Assembly: GCA_947302125.1 (NCBI GenBank)
Contig: CAMYUL010000001.1
Coordinates: 1 to 54,257 of the forward strand
From: an uncultured Candidatus Saccharibacteria bacterium
GTDB taxonomy: Bacteria; Patescibacteriota; Saccharimonadia; Saccharimonadales; Saccharimonadaceae
DNA: 54,257 nt
Direction of reading: 5' to 3'
Shown in pieces: positions 24,769-31,975 of the stretch (the first letter of the stretch is position 1; the number at the start of each line of letters is the position of its first letter). Both the position numbers and the translations under genes were made by a program. Below the pieces are notes generated by a model that was not told the origin of the DNA, did no database searches, and saw only the letters and a list, made by a program, of their open reading frames with translations.

Positions 24769-26251
24769 GGGGGCCTTTTTTTAACTTCTCTTTAAGTTCG
24801 CTAAAACCGATCGTTGCGCAAACTACAAAAATTGGTGCATAGCTAAAGAGGTATCTAGCCCTAGCCTCAAACAGCATTACGAAAAGGAAAATCCCTATAA
24901 GCGACAGACATATGACCAGCTGTGACTTAGAGTTGCTGCGACGAATAAAAATGCACCCGAAAAGTACAGTGATCCAGATGATTTGGTTGAACTGATTAAA
25001 TAGACGGTAATTTTTTCCATTACTATAGAAGTAGCTAGCAAGCATCTTAGAAATTGCGTCGTCTCGCTTTGGGATATTGACGTAGAAATTTCCTTCGCTA
25101 GACCAGGCGAAGACGCCACTATTGTAGTTCGTCAAAAGTTTTTTGGCAAAGAAATTAGCTTGCTCACAAGGGTTCCTGGATAGTAGCCGGTTCTTGAATT
25201 TGCTAAGCTCTGCCTTCTGGCCGTTAGCAATTTCTTTTACATCGGTTGCGTCCCATCGCCCACAGGTCTTATCGTTTTGGCCCATCGCGAGAAAATGCGT
25301 AAACGTCGCTGGCAGGGCGGGAGACTTTTGGAAGTTAATATAGTAATTAGCGGCAAACTTCATCAGAAAGGCTAAGCCAATACTTGCAGCAATAGCAGCG
25401 GCCTGCTTAAAATGTTTCGCGGTAAAAATAGCTTTCGGACTCAGAGAAATTTTATGACTAATTAGCTCAACTGCGAGAATGGCAATCAGCATGATAGCGA
25501 CAGTCGGTTTAATAAAATAGCCAATGAGACAGATGAAAATAATGAGACAGTACTTAAATGGCTTGTTGCAGGCAATATAAATGTAGAAAGCAAGGATCGG
25601 CAATAGAATGCTGAATGTATCGCTGTATGGGATGATTATCCATGGGCTAAACAAGACTAGTGGCGCAAGGATAAAGAGGGACAAAATGGCGGCGCGAGAT
25701 GATTTTAGCTTCTTGATGGAGAGGCATGTAAATAGGCAGGCAAGGTTGACGAGCAACGCGTTAATAGCGAGTAGAAAGAAATATTTATCACTAACAATCG
25801 ACACGGATTTGATTACGGCAAAAACTGCCACGATGAATGTATTATTTGGATAGCGCTGAAGATATCCATCGCTAATAGGGATCGAGCCAGTGCGAACCAC
25901 AGAATTGGCGAGAGAGTTTACATAGCCAGCGTCCCAAGCTGTGTCAAAATATGCAAAATATAAAATTGCTAGTTGTATTAAATAGGCAATGATAAAGAAT
26001 GCAATAATAATTCTTCTGAAGGCGCGTTTTGAAATATTAATTTTGCGGGTGACAAAATATATTAGCGCAACTGCGACGAGGCCAATGAGTAATGAAACTA
26101 TATTTAAGAATATGAAATCGTTCTCGCCGCAGTACTTGATCCAGCTAAAACATAGAAGGATGAATAATATCACGCTAAAAATTGTAATGAAGCAAAAGAA
26201 AATCGCGTTTTGCAATACTTTAGTAATTTTTGATGCTTCTTTCTTCTTCAT
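24725..26251 (-). CDS. GT-C-type membrane glycosyltransferase, 3' end antisense to a tRNA
   Basis: This 508-residue polytopic protein has about 11-12 membrane helices. The first extracytoplasmic loop carries an acidic motif in AYFDTAWDAGYVNSL, as in GT-C enzymes (PMT/ArnT-like), which transfer sugars from polyprenyl-phosphate donors outside the membrane. A large loop near the C-terminus holds Cys (NDKTCGRWDATD, RNPCEQANF). It is distantly similar in layout to the protein at 36586-38214. The start MKKKEASKITKV at 26251 follows the MscS stop codon after 1 nt; a longer reading from 26449 is antisense shadow of mscS. The last residues, VRAVGFEPTTKRL, come from the antisense of the tRNA at 24693-24768, and the stop codon falls over its anticodon loop. 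Confidence 0.78.
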   Translation of the reverse strand: MKKKEASKITKVLQNAIFFCFITIFSVILFILLCFSWIKYCGENDFIFLNIVSLLIGLVAVALIYFVTRKINISKRAFRRIIIAFFIIAYLIQLAILYFAYFDTAWDAGYVNSLANSVVRTGSIPISDGYLQRYPNNTFIVAVFAVIKSVSIVSDKYFFLLAINALLVNLACLFTCLSIKKLKSSRAAILSLFILAPLVLFSPWIIIPYSDTFSILLPILAFYIYIACNKPFKYCLIIFICLIGYFIKPTVAIMLIAILAVELISHKISLSPKAIFTAKHFKQAAAIAASIGLAFLMKFAANYYINFQKSPALPATFTHFLAMGQNDKTCGRWDATDVKEIANGQKAELSKFKNRLLSRNPCEQANFFAKKLLTNYNSGVFAWSSEGNFYVNIPKRDDAISKMLASYFYSNGKNYRLFNQFNQIIWITVLFGCIFIRRSNSKSQLVICLSLIGIFLFVMLFEARARYLFSYAPIFVVCATIGFSELKEKLKKGPLVRAVGFEPTTKRL

Positions 26252-26252
26252 C

Positions 26253-26786
26253 CTAGTGCTGGTTGCGGCTACAATTGATGAGGCCGTCGATATTATGGTT
26301 GGCGAGAATCTTGACGTTGCCCTTGTCGTCTGTGATTTCAGTAGTCTTAAGGCCGATGTTGGTGACTGTGCCCTTGAAGCCGTCGGCCTGAACAATGACA
26401 GTGTCGCCAACGCTAAACTGGTCTTCGGCGATAATGGCAATGCCGGCAATGAAGTCCTTGATCATGTCCTGAAAAGCGAGGCCGATGACGGCGGTCAAAA
26501 TCCCGAGGCCGGCAAGGAGTGAAGTAACATTGACGCCGACAATCGACAGCGCAACAAGTAAGATAATAATTAGAAATAGGTATCTCAAAATACTAGAAAG
26601 CATCTGCGAAATAGTCTTGATACGCTGTTTCTGGGCTGGGCTAGTTTTCTTGCCGCCAGCCTTGTTGAAAGTAACCTTTAGAATTCGGCGCAAAATGAGG
26701 TAGACGATAAAAACGAAGATGATGTAGAGCGCGGAATTAATGAGTTTTTTGACGCTGATTTCTGTGCCGAAGAAATTGAGATTCAT
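26253..26786 (-). CDS. Short MscS-family mechanosensitive channel
   Basis: This 177-residue protein has three hydrophobic segments. The last holds the pore-lining pattern LLAGLGILTAVIGLAFQDMI (about 89-108). The MscS beta domain follows with 'FSVGDTVIVQADGFKGTVTNIGLKTTEI' and ends near 'NVKILANHNIDGLINCSRN'. Family members release solutes at hypo-osmotic shock as heptamers. E. coli MscS is 286 residues; here the C-terminal alpha/beta vestibule domain is missing, so the cytoplasmic cage would be reduced. The ATG has GGATAGGAG upstream, and the gene lies between the choloylglycine hydrolase and the GT-C gene in one operon. Confidence 0.85.
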   Translation of the reverse strand: MNLNFFGTEISVKKLINSALYIIFVFIVYLILRRILKVTFNKAGGKKTSPAQKQRIKTISQMLSSILRYLFLIIILLVALSIVGVNVTSLLAGLGILTAVIGLAFQDMIKDFIAGIAIIAEDQFSVGDTVIVQADGFKGTVTNIGLKTTEITDDKGNVKILANHNIDGLINCSRNQH

Positions 26787-26796
26787 AATTTAGCTC

Positions 26797-27741
26797 CTAT
26801 CCTATTAGCTCAGTACCGTTAATATCGTAATCAGAAAGGGCAGCTTTCTGAATTGCTGGATCTTCGTAGGTGTTCCAGTAATACGTGTTAGTTGCGGTAG
26901 AGAAGCCGCCGGTATATACAGTCTTCTCAAAATCGCCACTGCTCATAGCGGCGGCGCCGTCGATCATGGCTACGCCAGCCAAAGTGTGAAAGAGGCGGGA
27001 GATGTTTTCCTCCTCGGTAGACTTGGTAGGATAGTGGGTATTAAGATAGGCAACGCGGACAAAGCGAGACGGAGAGTAATAATCACCTGGCAGGCCGCGC
27101 ATGAGCGAACCGGAGCCAAAGGCGGTCATCTCAGCTTTTCCCCATTCGACTTTTTCTGGCTGAGGACTAGAAAGATTCATGTAGTTTCTGAGGTTTTCCT
27201 TGTGCCAGCCATAACCTGGCTGATTAGTAAGGACGTCGACATTGTTATGGAAAATTTGCATACCATCGGCAGTATATTCGACGACAATACTGCGGTTCTT
27301 GTCTCCAATGATCCAGTGAAGCATGGAGACTGGATACTTGTCGTTAATTGGTTTGGCGACGATTGCGATATTCTTAAGTGTATCCTCTACTTCGTCTACT
27401 GTAGAAAAGAAAGTGGCGATGAGTAATGGGAACTCGTAAGCAGCGACATTAGCCTTGCCGTCGACAGGATTTTCTTCATACTGGGCATAGCCTGGGAAGT
27501 TGAGCCCGGCAATGGCGAGACCGGCTTCGTTAGCACAGTCAAAGTAGAGTGGGGTGTTTTCTTCAATGATGCCCATGCCAATGGCGGCGTGCTTCGGAGT
27601 GAGGTCGCCCAAGAATGCGGATTTATACTTATATCCCTTCGGAGTGACTACAATTTTCTGGCCGTAGCCTACGGACCAGTCAAGATTTCTACCAAAATAC
27701 ATGTTGCCTTTATCATCAGTGAAGCGAACGCCTGTACACAT
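26797..27741 (-). CDS. Choloylglycine hydrolase / penicillin V acylase family Ntn hydrolase
   Basis: This 314-residue Ntn hydrolase cleaves amide bonds (conjugated bile salts, N-acyl compounds or penicillin V). The nucleophile is Cys2 (MCTGVRF), exposed when fMet is removed, so the ATG at 27741 is obligatory. Other catalytic residues of bile salt hydrolases align: R18 and D21 (YFGRNLDW), N81 (GLNFPGYA), N173 (LTNQPGYGW) and an Arg in SPSRFVRVAYL (R226/R229). The block LMRGLPGDYYSPSRFVR is typical of the Gram-positive cluster. It has no signal peptide, so it is cytoplasmic. A TAAAAT -10 and a GAAAGGGC ribosome site precede it. Substrate is not decided by sequence; acyl-homoserine lactones are also known substrates of the family. 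Confidence 0.88.
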   Translation of the reverse strand: MCTGVRFTDDKGNMYFGRNLDWSVGYGQKIVVTPKGYKYKSAFLGDLTPKHAAIGMGIIEENTPLYFDCANEAGLAIAGLNFPGYAQYEENPVDGKANVAAYEFPLLIATFFSTVDEVEDTLKNIAIVAKPINDKYPVSMLHWIIGDKNRSIVVEYTADGMQIFHNNVDVLTNQPGYGWHKENLRNYMNLSSPQPEKVEWGKAEMTAFGSGSLMRGLPGDYYSPSRFVRVAYLNTHYPTKSTEEENISRLFHTLAGVAMIDGAAAMSSGDFEKTVYTGGFSTATNTYYWNTYEDPAIQKAALSDYDINGTELIG

Positions 27742-27805
27742 TTTTATGCCCTTTCTTTATTTTATGTGTATTTTAGCATGATGCTTATGCTTGTACAATA
27801 TAAAA

Positions 27806-27835
27806 ATAGCTCGGAAGTTTGCACTTCCGAGCTAT
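27806..27835 (-). terminator. Terminator of the 67-residue protein gene
   Basis: A 13-bp perfect stem (27806-27818 with 27823-27835) with loop TTGC is followed on the minus strand by TTTTATATT. It separates the small gene from the hydrolase operon. Confidence 0.85.
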
Positions 27836-27855
27836 GTATTATAACCTATCGAAGA

Positions 27856-28059
27856 CTATTTCTTCTTAAGAGTCAAGAAACCGTTTCTAGGATTCTCGTT
27901 AACAACACGATCTGCTGGAAGATCAATTGGAGTACCTTTGCCGCCGTTCTCAGTCTTAGTAAAGAAGTAGATAGTTTGCTTCTTGCCGCCACGAAGGGTA
28001 ACTTCAGACTGACGTAGGTAGTAGGTAACACCTTTGCTGTTAGTATGTTGGTAGGCCAT
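27856..28059 (-). CDS. Small conserved-looking protein of unknown function
   Basis: This 67-residue basic protein (MAYQHTNSKGVTYYLRQSEV...GFLTLKKK) has alternating strand-like segments: TYYLRQSEVTL, KQTIYFFTKT and the motif PIDLPADRVVNENPRNGFL. No cysteines, signal or membrane segment are seen. It stands alone with the strongest promoter in this region (TTGACA-N17-TAAGAT), an AAGGAGG ribosome site and a strong terminator, so it should be abundant. The size, charge and expression signals would suit a structural or nucleic-acid-associated protein, but this is guesswork. No function is assigned. Confidence 0.75.
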   Translation of the reverse strand: MAYQHTNSKGVTYYLRQSEVTLRGGKKQTIYFFTKTENGGKGTPIDLPADRVVNENPRNGFLTLKKK

Positions 28060-28086
28060 AATTTCCTCCTTAGTTGATATATTCTT

Positions 28087-28115
28087 ATCTTATGACCCCT
28101 TTACTAATCTGTCAA
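28087..28115 (-). promoter_or_regulatory. Promoter TTGACA-N17-TAAGAT of the 67-residue protein
   Basis: TTGACA (minus strand 28115-28110) and TAAGAT (28092-28087) have 17-nt spacing. An AAGGAGG site follows before ATG 28059. It starts only a few bases beyond the stop codon of the upstream gene at 28125. Confidence 0.75.
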
Positions 28116-28124
28116 GGGTTTTTT

Positions 28125-28826
28125 CTATTTTTTTAGGAAAAACAGAGCTAGGCGTAGGACGCCCCAGATAAGGACCTTTGTCAAAATTACAACAATTAAG
28201 ATTATGCATAAAACACTGACGAATCCGGAAAGGGTGGGCGTCCAGATTGGCGAGGCAAAATCGTAACGGAAAAGCGCAGTGGATGGTAACGAGGCGACGT
28301 AGGTGTCTTCAATGCGGTCAGTAGTAGGATATTTATTGATTTCTCCGGTCATACAATCTAGGTAGCCCTGGCTATTCCAAGCCCAACCATTAGCGATGGC
28401 CTGCGGTTTACAGACGTCCATAGCCTTGGCGAAGACATTGCCGTTTGGGTTTCCGTCAGTGGCGGCTTTTTCTTCGGCTTCTTTGAGCGCTGCGGTTGCA
28501 GCTCTCTCGTACTCGTGCTGGAGATAAATTGGGCCAGTGCCAAAAGTGACGTATTGTTTGCCATTCTTTTCGACAACATTAATAATAGTATGACTAAAAG
28601 TGAACTCCTTAAGATTATTGAGCGCGGTAGAAATCGCTTCGGCATCTCCAGATTCATCAGCGACGGCGACTTCGGCCTTGAGATCAGTCATCTTGATATG
28701 GTCAAATCGAAGTAGTGTGGCAGAAATAAAAAGCAACAAAAGTAAGATCAGCATTAATTGCCAAGTCTTGACTTGCTTTAGGGCCCGTAGATGTTTTTTG
28801 ACCTCAAACTTATTAATGCCACCCAT
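28125..28826 (-). CDS. Two-TM membrane protein with exterior domain, unknown function
   Basis: This 233-residue protein has a basic N-terminus (KKHLRALKQVKTW) and a first membrane helix (about 22-40). An exterior domain of about 145 residues follows, then a second helix (about 200-225) and a basic tail. The exterior domain holds a helix with AVADESGDAEAISTALNNL, a strand pair KQYVTFGTGPIYLQHEYERA and one Cys pair (MDVCKPQAI and YLDCMTGE), which could form a disulfide. Both ends are cytoplasmic by the positive-inside rule. It is divergent from murC with only 19 nt between the start codons and shares overlapping -10 boxes, so coupling to wall synthesis is possible. The family is not recognised. 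Confidence 0.7.
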   Translation of the reverse strand: MGGINKFEVKKHLRALKQVKTWQLMLILLLLLFISATLLRFDHIKMTDLKAEVAVADESGDAEAISTALNNLKEFTFSHTIINVVEKNGKQYVTFGTGPIYLQHEYERAATAALKEAEEKAATDGNPNGNVFAKAMDVCKPQAIANGWAWNSQGYLDCMTGEINKYPTTDRIEDTYVASLPSTALFRYDFASPIWTPTLSGFVSVLCIILIVVILTKVLIWGVLRLALFFLKK

Positions 28827-28833
28827 AATCTGC

Positions 28834-28843
28834 TATAATTATA
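28834..28843. promoter_or_regulatory. Overlapping divergent -10 boxes TATAATTATA (murC / membrane protein)
   Basis: TATAAT for murC (28834-28839, + strand) and TATAAT for the membrane protein (28843-28838, - strand) share two bases. Distances to the starts are 6 nt (murC) and 11 nt. Both promoters cannot be open at once. Confidence 0.65.
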
Positions 28844-28845
28844 AC

Positions 28846-30180
28846 ATGAATATATATATTTCTGGTATTTCTGGAACTGGGCTGGGACCGCTGGCCTTGA
28901 TGGCGAAAGACGCCGGGCTAGCCGTTTCTGGGTCCGATCTTTCTGAGGGCGCGGTGACAAATGAGCTCTTCCGCCATAAAATTTCCTTTGTAACTGGGCC
29001 TAATGCGCAGAACGGTGATTTTTTGAAGGAACAAATTGCGGCAAACAAAGTCGATTGGTTTGTTTACACTTCCGCGTTGCCGGCTGACCACCCGGAACTT
29101 TTAATTGCAAAGGAAGCTGGAATCCGCGTTTCCAAGCGTGATGAGTTGATTGCGTATTTAGTAGAAAAACTTGGCCTTAAAATGGTGGCAGTAGCTGGCA
29201 CGCATGGCAAGACTACTACGACATCCATGATTGCCTGGACGGCGCTTAATCTAGGCCTGCCGGTTTCTTATTTGATTGGCACGACTCTGCCATTTGCTGA
29301 GGCTGGACATTACGACGCCGCTTCGGAATTTTTAATTTATGAAGCCGATGAATACGACCGGAATTTTCTACACTTCTTCCCTTGGCTTTCTGTGATTACA
29401 ACAGTATCGTATGACCATCCAGATATTTATCCAACAAAACTTGATTATTTGCAGGCTTTTTCTAAGTTTGAGAGCCAGAGCGAACGCGTAATTCGCGGAC
29501 GAGCAATGGAGGGTGCAGCAGTAAAAGAAAATGCTGCGACCTTGGATTTTTCTGATAAATTCTCTCTTGCAGGGGAGGCTCGTCGTTACGATGCTAGCTT
29601 AGCGATGCAGGCGATATTTGAGATGGTAGAAGAAGTAGACATGGTTGAAGCTGAAGAAACCCTGATTGATGGTGGGACTTCTTATGCTGGCAGGAAGATT
29701 GACGAGGAACTAATTGTAGAAATCTTGAACAATTTCCCAGGGGTTGGGCGCAGATTTGAGCGGGTTTGCCCTGGCGTTTTTTCTGACTATGGTCATCACC
29801 CAGAAGAAATTGCCGCAACTATTAAAATGGCACTGGAGGAAGCCTCGCGCGGTGGATTTTCTGGCGTAGTTGCAGTTTATGAGCCGCATCAAAATACGCG
29901 CCAGCATGAAGTACGCGAAGGCTATAAGGATGCGTTCGTAGGGGTGTCAAAATTATTCTGGATGCCGACATATCTCGTGCGTGAGAATACTTCGCTTCCA
30001 GTAATCACTCCGGCAGAATTTATTGACGGCCTTTCCAATGCGGAGGTTGGAGAACCTGCCGAAATGGGCCCAGAGCTAGCAAAGCAGCTTCGCGATTTAC
30101 GGGATGCGGGAAATCTGATATTATTAATGACGGCTGGTCCAGCAGATGGTTGGCTAAAGAAAGAAGTATTTAATGAGTAA
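28846..30180 (+). CDS. murC: UDP-N-acetylmuramate--L-alanine ligase
   Basis: MurC adds the first amino acid, L-Ala, to UDP-MurNAc in peptidoglycan synthesis in the cytoplasm. The 444-residue protein opens with the UDP-binding domain (MNIYISGISGTGLGPLALMA). The ATP loop AGTHGKTTTTSMIAW is at about 117-131. The Mur ligase central motifs YEADEYDRNFL and VSYDHPDIYPT follow, then the C-terminal domain with FSDYGHHPEEI and YEPHQNTR. The related recycling ligase Mpl shares these features; length and motif order fit MurC. The start at 28846 is set by the leaderless promoter; an upstream extension to 28600 would be antisense to the neighbouring gene. It overlaps gtrA by 8 nt. Confidence 0.88.
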   Translation: MNIYISGISGTGLGPLALMAKDAGLAVSGSDLSEGAVTNELFRHKISFVTGPNAQNGDFLKEQIAANKVDWFVYTSALPADHPELLIAKEAGIRVSKRDELIAYLVEKLGLKMVAVAGTHGKTTTTSMIAWTALNLGLPVSYLIGTTLPFAEAGHYDAASEFLIYEADEYDRNFLHFFPWLSVITTVSYDHPDIYPTKLDYLQAFSKFESQSERVIRGRAMEGAAVKENAATLDFSDKFSLAGEARRYDASLAMQAIFEMVEEVDMVEAEETLIDGGTSYAGRKIDEELIVEILNNFPGVGRRFERVCPGVFSDYGHHPEEIAATIKMALEEASRGGFSGVVAVYEPHQNTRQHEVREGYKDAFVGVSKLFWMPTYLVRENTSLPVITPAEFIDGLSNAEVGEPAEMGPELAKQLRDLRDAGNLILLMTAGPADGWLKKEVFNE

Positions 30181-30709
30181 AAAAGGAACTGTATTAAAAT
30201 ATGTTGGCGTCGGAATCGGCGTAACTCTGATTGATTTTGTGACCTATTCGCTTTTGATGGCGCTGATATTTTCTGAAAATGTAGACATGGTTGGCGTAGC
30301 TTCAGTGATATCCGGAATCGTAGCAACATTTGCTGCATACCTCCTACACGGAAACATCACCTGGAAGACTAGAGACCCTGGAAAATTCGGGATCGTAAAA
30401 TTTTTTGCATGGAACGCCTTTATGGTGATTCTACTCAGGCCTTTAATGTCTGTGGTGTTTAAGTCATTTACCGGGCTGTACCAATTCGGCTACATGATCT
30501 CTTCGGCGATTCATTTGCCATTTGAATATGACTTCGTGGAAAATACTGGCATCTATCTTTTGATGACAGTAGTAACTATGATATTAAACTTTCTTTGCTA
30601 CGATCGCGTGGTGTTTGGCAGTGCTGATAAAAAGCAGCGGGAAGAGATAAATGTGGAGGGCGTTCGGAAGTCCGGAGAAGAAAAGAAGAGTAAGAGCAAA
30701 ACCAATTAA
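30173..30709 (+). CDS. GtrA-like four-TM membrane protein
   Basis: This 178-residue protein has four membrane helices (about 10-125) with the GtrA pattern: KYVGVGIGVTLIDFVTYSLL, an internal GIVATFAAYLLHGNITWK and the final MILNFLCYDRVVFG. GtrA proteins are thought to help flip polyprenyl-linked sugars used by GtrB-type transferases; a GtrB-like enzyme lies at 50492-51463. The C-terminal 35 residues are highly charged (KKQREEINVEG...KKSKSKTN) and are encoded opposite the last 126 nt of the convergent polymerase gene. It is probably cotranscribed with murC (8-nt overlap). Confidence 0.8.
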   Translation: MSKKGTVLKYVGVGIGVTLIDFVTYSLLMALIFSENVDMVGVASVISGIVATFAAYLLHGNITWKTRDPGKFGIVKFFAWNAFMVILLRPLMSVVFKSFTGLYQFGYMISSAIHLPFEYDFVENTGIYLLMTVVTMILNFLCYDRVVFGSADKKQREEINVEGVRKSGEEKKSKSKTN

Positions 30710-31975
30710 AATGCTGTGTACCAATGGAGCGGACTGATGGTCCGCTTTTTTGATGACATAGATTGCAATAGCCAAAATAATTACGCAGCCTAACGCGCCA
30801 GTCTCTAGAAGTAGGCTAACGTATTCGTTTTGGACAATTTCCTTCGGGCCGATTTCTGATGGAGCATAGCCGTTCATAGCAATACCGGCCGAGCCAAGAC
30901 CTGTGCCAATTGTGAGATATTGAGGATTGCTTGCCCAAGTTTTAATCGCGAGCGAGTTGAGATTAACCCTAGTGTCAGTGGATTCTGCGACGTAGCCTGA
31001 GAACTTGGAATCCTCCTGAGCCTCTGTGGTTGGTTCGGAAGGCTGCGTGGAAATGTCTTTGGAGGCTTGCGGGCGCAAGTCAATTTTGCCAAGGCTGAGT
31101 TGATGAAGAGACTTGGTTACGCCGGAATAGAAGGTGTCGGAAGTTTTACTAACCGTAGCAAACATTCCTTGCATAAAAAGTGCGAGGGCGAATGTCGCCA
31201 CTACCAGCCCTGCGGATTTTAATAGGCTTTGTACTTTTTTGTTTTTGGATGCCAAATAAATTTGTTGGAAAGCGGCAGCTGCTAAGAAAGCATAAATTGC
31301 ACCGCGTGAGAGGGTTAGGAATAGGACCGCGATAATTAAGATGGTGATTATTAGTTGGGCTGGCTTTTTGATGAGATATTTCTTAGTAGCGAATAAATAA
31401 AGACAGAGAAGTGCTGGTGCTAATAATAGATTACCCATGAATTGTGGCTCGATAGCGAAACCGTTTGGATGGGGGAAGCCAAACATCTTATAGGTGCAGC
31501 CATTACACATCAGGGTATACTGCTGACTAAGGCCGGCAAGATCTAGAGCACACTGCAAAAGACAAATAGCTGAAACGACCGCAGCGGAAATTAATAAAGA
31601 TTTCTGGAGCAACACCTGGAGCTTTGTCTGCTTCTTTAACATGTAAATAATGTTAAGCGCCGCAAAGACGAGAAGCCAAAAAATTCCGCAAGTTAAAATC
31701 GCGCGGGCATGATTAGCTGACCAAATGATTGATATGGAGAAATATAGCGGGAGGATAAAAGCGATTGCAGTCTTCTTTGGCCCGTAAAACTTCGCGAGAT
31801 TCTTGATTTGCGGAAGGTTGACGAAGAAGAAAATCACCAACCAGATTTCTGGGAGTGATAGCTCGAAATTCATATAACTATTCTCGCCAAGGGAAATAAC
31901 TGGATGGAAAGAGAAAAACAATACAGCCGGCATTGCAATTAGAAGGATAGTTCTGATTTTATTCAAGAACTTCAT
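30584..31975 (-). CDS. O-antigen ligase/polymerase family membrane protein (Wzy_C type)
   Basis: This 463-residue protein has about 11 membrane helices. A large exterior loop (about 275-365) lies late in the chain and precedes the motif TIGTGLGSAGIAMNGY, as in Wzy/WaaL enzymes. These act on undecaprenyl-linked glycans outside the membrane, polymerising repeat units or ligating them to an acceptor. The loop holds Arg residues and a Thr/Glu-rich part (DISTQPSEPTTEAQEDS). It is the third gene of the operon phosphosugar transferase - GT4 - polymerase, overlapping the GT4 gene by 17 nt. Polymerase versus ligase cannot be told from sequence. The 3' end overlaps gtrA by 126 nt tail-to-tail. Confidence 0.78.
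   Translation of the reverse strand: MKFLNKIRTILLIAMPAVLFFSFHPVISLGENSYMNFELSLPEIWLVIFFFVNLPQIKNLAKFYGPKKTAIAFILPLYFSISIIWSANHARAILTCGIFWLLVFAALNIIYMLKKQTKLQVLLQKSLLISAAVVSAICLLQCALDLAGLSQQYTLMCNGCTYKMFGFPHPNGFAIEPQFMGNLLLAPALLCLYLFATKKYLIKKPAQLIITILIIAVLFLTLSRGAIYAFLAAAAFQQIYLASKNKKVQSLLKSAGLVVATFALALFMQGMFATVSKTSDTFYSGVTKSLHQLSLGKIDLRPQASKDISTQPSEPTTEAQEDSKFSGYVAESTDTRVNLNSLAIKTWASNPQYLTIGTGLGSAGIAMNGYAPSEIGPKEIVQNEYVSLLLETGALGCVIILAIAIYVIKKADHQSAPLVHSILIGFALTLLFFSGLPNALHIYLFPLLFISTAKHHAIVAKKV

Noticed and set aside
26252-26449. 66-codon N-terminal extension of the GT-C protein
   Set aside because: It is a Ser/Thr/Ala-rich shadow of the mscS gene in another frame on the same strand. The natural start follows the mscS stop codon by 1 nt.
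28600-28845. N-terminal extension of MurC
   Set aside because: It is antisense to the membrane protein at 28125-28826, and the leaderless promoter sits directly before ATG 28846.
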